The notes under the pieces are model-generated. The model did no database searches, had not been told where the DNA came from, and worked only from the letters and a program-made list of their open reading frames with translations. Of a stretch of 7,109 bases of DNA, positions 5,971 to 7,109 are shown piece after piece. The stretch spans positions 1 to 7,109 of the forward strand of contig RFSP01000095.1 in the NCBI GenBank assembly GCA_009923895.1, given 5' to 3'. How positions within the stretch are numbered: the first letter of the stretch is position 1; each line of letters starts with the position of its first letter. This DNA comes from Betaproteobacteria bacterium (GTDB taxonomy: Bacteria > Pseudomonadota > Gammaproteobacteria > Burkholderiales > Burkholderiaceae_C). The position numbers and the translations under genes are program-made.

Positions 5971-7109
5971 ATGATCCGTTCAAAGAGACTCTTTGCAGTG
6001 GGTGGGCTTTGGCTTGCGACATGTGCGTCGCTGCCGGTGTCGGCCCAATATGCGCAGGTCCCGGAGCCGAGCTTTCGGCCGGCGGCCCCTCCTTCACCGG
6101 CCACGGACCCCAAGGACTACAAGTTGGACGTGGCCCGGCACATGTACGCCACCTACGCCCGCCACATCTATCGTGGCGTGATGCCGCCCATGCTCAACGC
6201 GGTCATGATCACCGAAACGCGGATTGACCCGTCTGGTCAGGTGTTGGGCGTGGAGATCAAACGCGAGCCCGCCCAGGACAAAGAAGCCATGGCTTGGGCC
6301 ACGGCGATGATCAAGGCGGCCAGCCCCTACCCGGCGCCGGTGAACTTTGGTCCCGCTGGTGCGGTGGTGCGCGAGATCTGGCTCATCCACCGATCGGTGC
6401 GTGGACGATCAGAAAAGTTTCAGCTCGACAGCTTGGGCGAAGGCCAAAAGGCCACACCACCGTCTTGTCCCGCCAGCCCCATGGCGCAAGGGGAGGGCTC
6501 GAGCACCTCGGCGGCCACCATCGTGGCGCCTGCCGGTTCAGACAAGGGCCCCCTGCATTGGGCCGCTTTCACGGTCGAAGAGCGGGCTCAAGGCGCGGGC
6601 TATGCGCTGGCGCGCAATGTGATGTCCATCGAGCGGGCCGAGCGCGGCATCCCGGCATTGGGTCAGGACACCGAGGTGGGGGGGCCTTTGGGCCGTGCCA
6701 CACCCTTGGGCAATTTCAAGACGGTGATCAAGTGGGAAGATCAGACCGAACGCAGCGCGCGCTACCAGTTCAACAACGCGGTGACCGTGAGCGGATCGGC
6801 GCGTGAGATGTCGGAGTTGAAAGAACGTGATTTGCCAGCCAGTGCCAGCTATGTGCGCATTGTGGCCAAGACCCCCTTGCAGGTGACTTGGACCTCGTCA
6901 GAGTACAGCACCACCGGTTCAGGCGAGGCCTTCTTGATGCAATTGCGAGAGTCCACCGACCCGTGCACGCACGAACAGACCTTGGAGATCAAGCAGCGCA
7001 CGGCGTTTCCCGCCAAGCGCCCCATTCGTCAGGTGCTGAATTTGCCGGTGGGCGAGCACCGCTTGGCCTGGGGCGTTGGCATCAAGCGCACGGGTGGATC
7101 CGCCCAATG
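5971..7109 (+). CDS. Secreted TonB-C-like domain protein with a long unrecognised C-terminal extension, open at window end
   Basis: The frame stays open from the ATG at 5971 to the right edge (379 codons seen). Residues 1-25 are a signal peptide with cleavage expected at VSA|Q; the cysteine at 18 is not in a good lipobox, so a soluble periplasmic protein is more likely. Residues 50-160 resemble small TonB C-terminal-like proteins of Burkholderiales, with ARHMYATY (55-62), YRGVMPPML (67-75), ITETRIDPSG (80-89), EIWLI (135-139) and FQLDSLGEGQ (150-159). From memory that family usually ends near the last motif. Here a proline/serine/alanine-rich linker (161-190) leads into at least 189 further residues without recognisable motif, including C166 and C332. 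Third codon positions remain GC-rich past the junction, so the extension looks truly coded. No transmembrane anchor is present, unlike true TonB. The function is unknown. Confidence 0.72.
   Translation, partial: MIRSKRLFAVGGLWLATCASLPVSAQYAQVPEPSFRPAAPPSPATDPKDYKLDVARHMYATYARHIYRGVMPPMLNAVMITETRIDPSGQVLGVEIKREPAQDKEAMAWATAMIKAASPYPAPVNFGPAGAVVREIWLIHRSVRGRSEKFQLDSLGEGQKATPPSCPASPMAQGEGSSTSAATIVAPAGSDKGPLHWAAFTVEERAQGAGYALARNVMSIERAERGIPALGQDTEVGGPLGRATPLGNFKTVIKWEDQTERSARYQFNNAVTVSGSAREMSELKERDLPASASYVRIVAKTPLQVTWTSSEYSTTGSGEAFLMQLRESTDPCTHEQTLEIKQRTAFPAKRPIRQVLNLPVGEHRLAWGVGIKRTGGSAQ

Noticed and set aside
6294..6806. 170-residue plus-strand frame overlapping the TonB-C-like gene in another frame
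   Set aside because: The frame starting at 5971 has a signal peptide, a recognisable domain and GC-rich third positions through the same region, so this one is a shadow.

Overview
The window looks like chromosomal DNA of a GC-rich betaproteobacterium, probably Burkholderiales and near Comamonadaceae. The evidence is the base composition, the codon use, the tripartite (TRAP) transporter style, and a short secreted TonB-C-like protein of a type I associate with that order. No rRNA, tRNA, insertion sequence, CRISPR array or phage gene was seen.

Positions 5743 to 1 hold one minus-strand gene cluster for sugar acids. In transcription order it encodes a D-isomer 2-hydroxyacid dehydrogenase of the 2-ketoaldonate/glyoxylate reductase type (5743-4772), a gluconokinase (4761-4243), the TRAP binding protein DctP (4157-3183), the small TRAP membrane subunit DctQ (3158-2619), the large TRAP subunit DctM (2622-1339), a gluconate 5-dehydrogenase IdnO (1342-575), and an L-idonate 5-dehydrogenase IdnD (from 545, running off the left edge). 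Gaps are small or absent. dctQ/dctM and dctM/idnO each overlap by 4 bases, which points to one operon.

Together the genes suggest uptake of an aldonate or ketoaldonate by the TRAP system. IdnD would then convert L-idonate to 5-ketogluconate, IdnO would convert 5-ketogluconate to D-gluconate, the hydroxyacid dehydrogenase would reduce 2-keto acids to the same pool, and the kinase would make 6-phosphogluconate. This is the E. coli idn pathway, but with a TRAP transporter where E. coli uses the GntP-family permease IdnT. No regulator gene lies inside the window.

Positions 5744-5970 are a 227-base divergent spacer with no gene. From 5971 to the right edge a plus-strand reading frame stays open. 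Its first 160 residues are a signal peptide plus a TonB-C-like domain, and it continues for at least 219 residues into a region I do not recognise. The sugar-acid cluster is a recognisable catabolic set. The extended TonB-C-like protein and a hairpin in front of dctP are the parts most worth checking.
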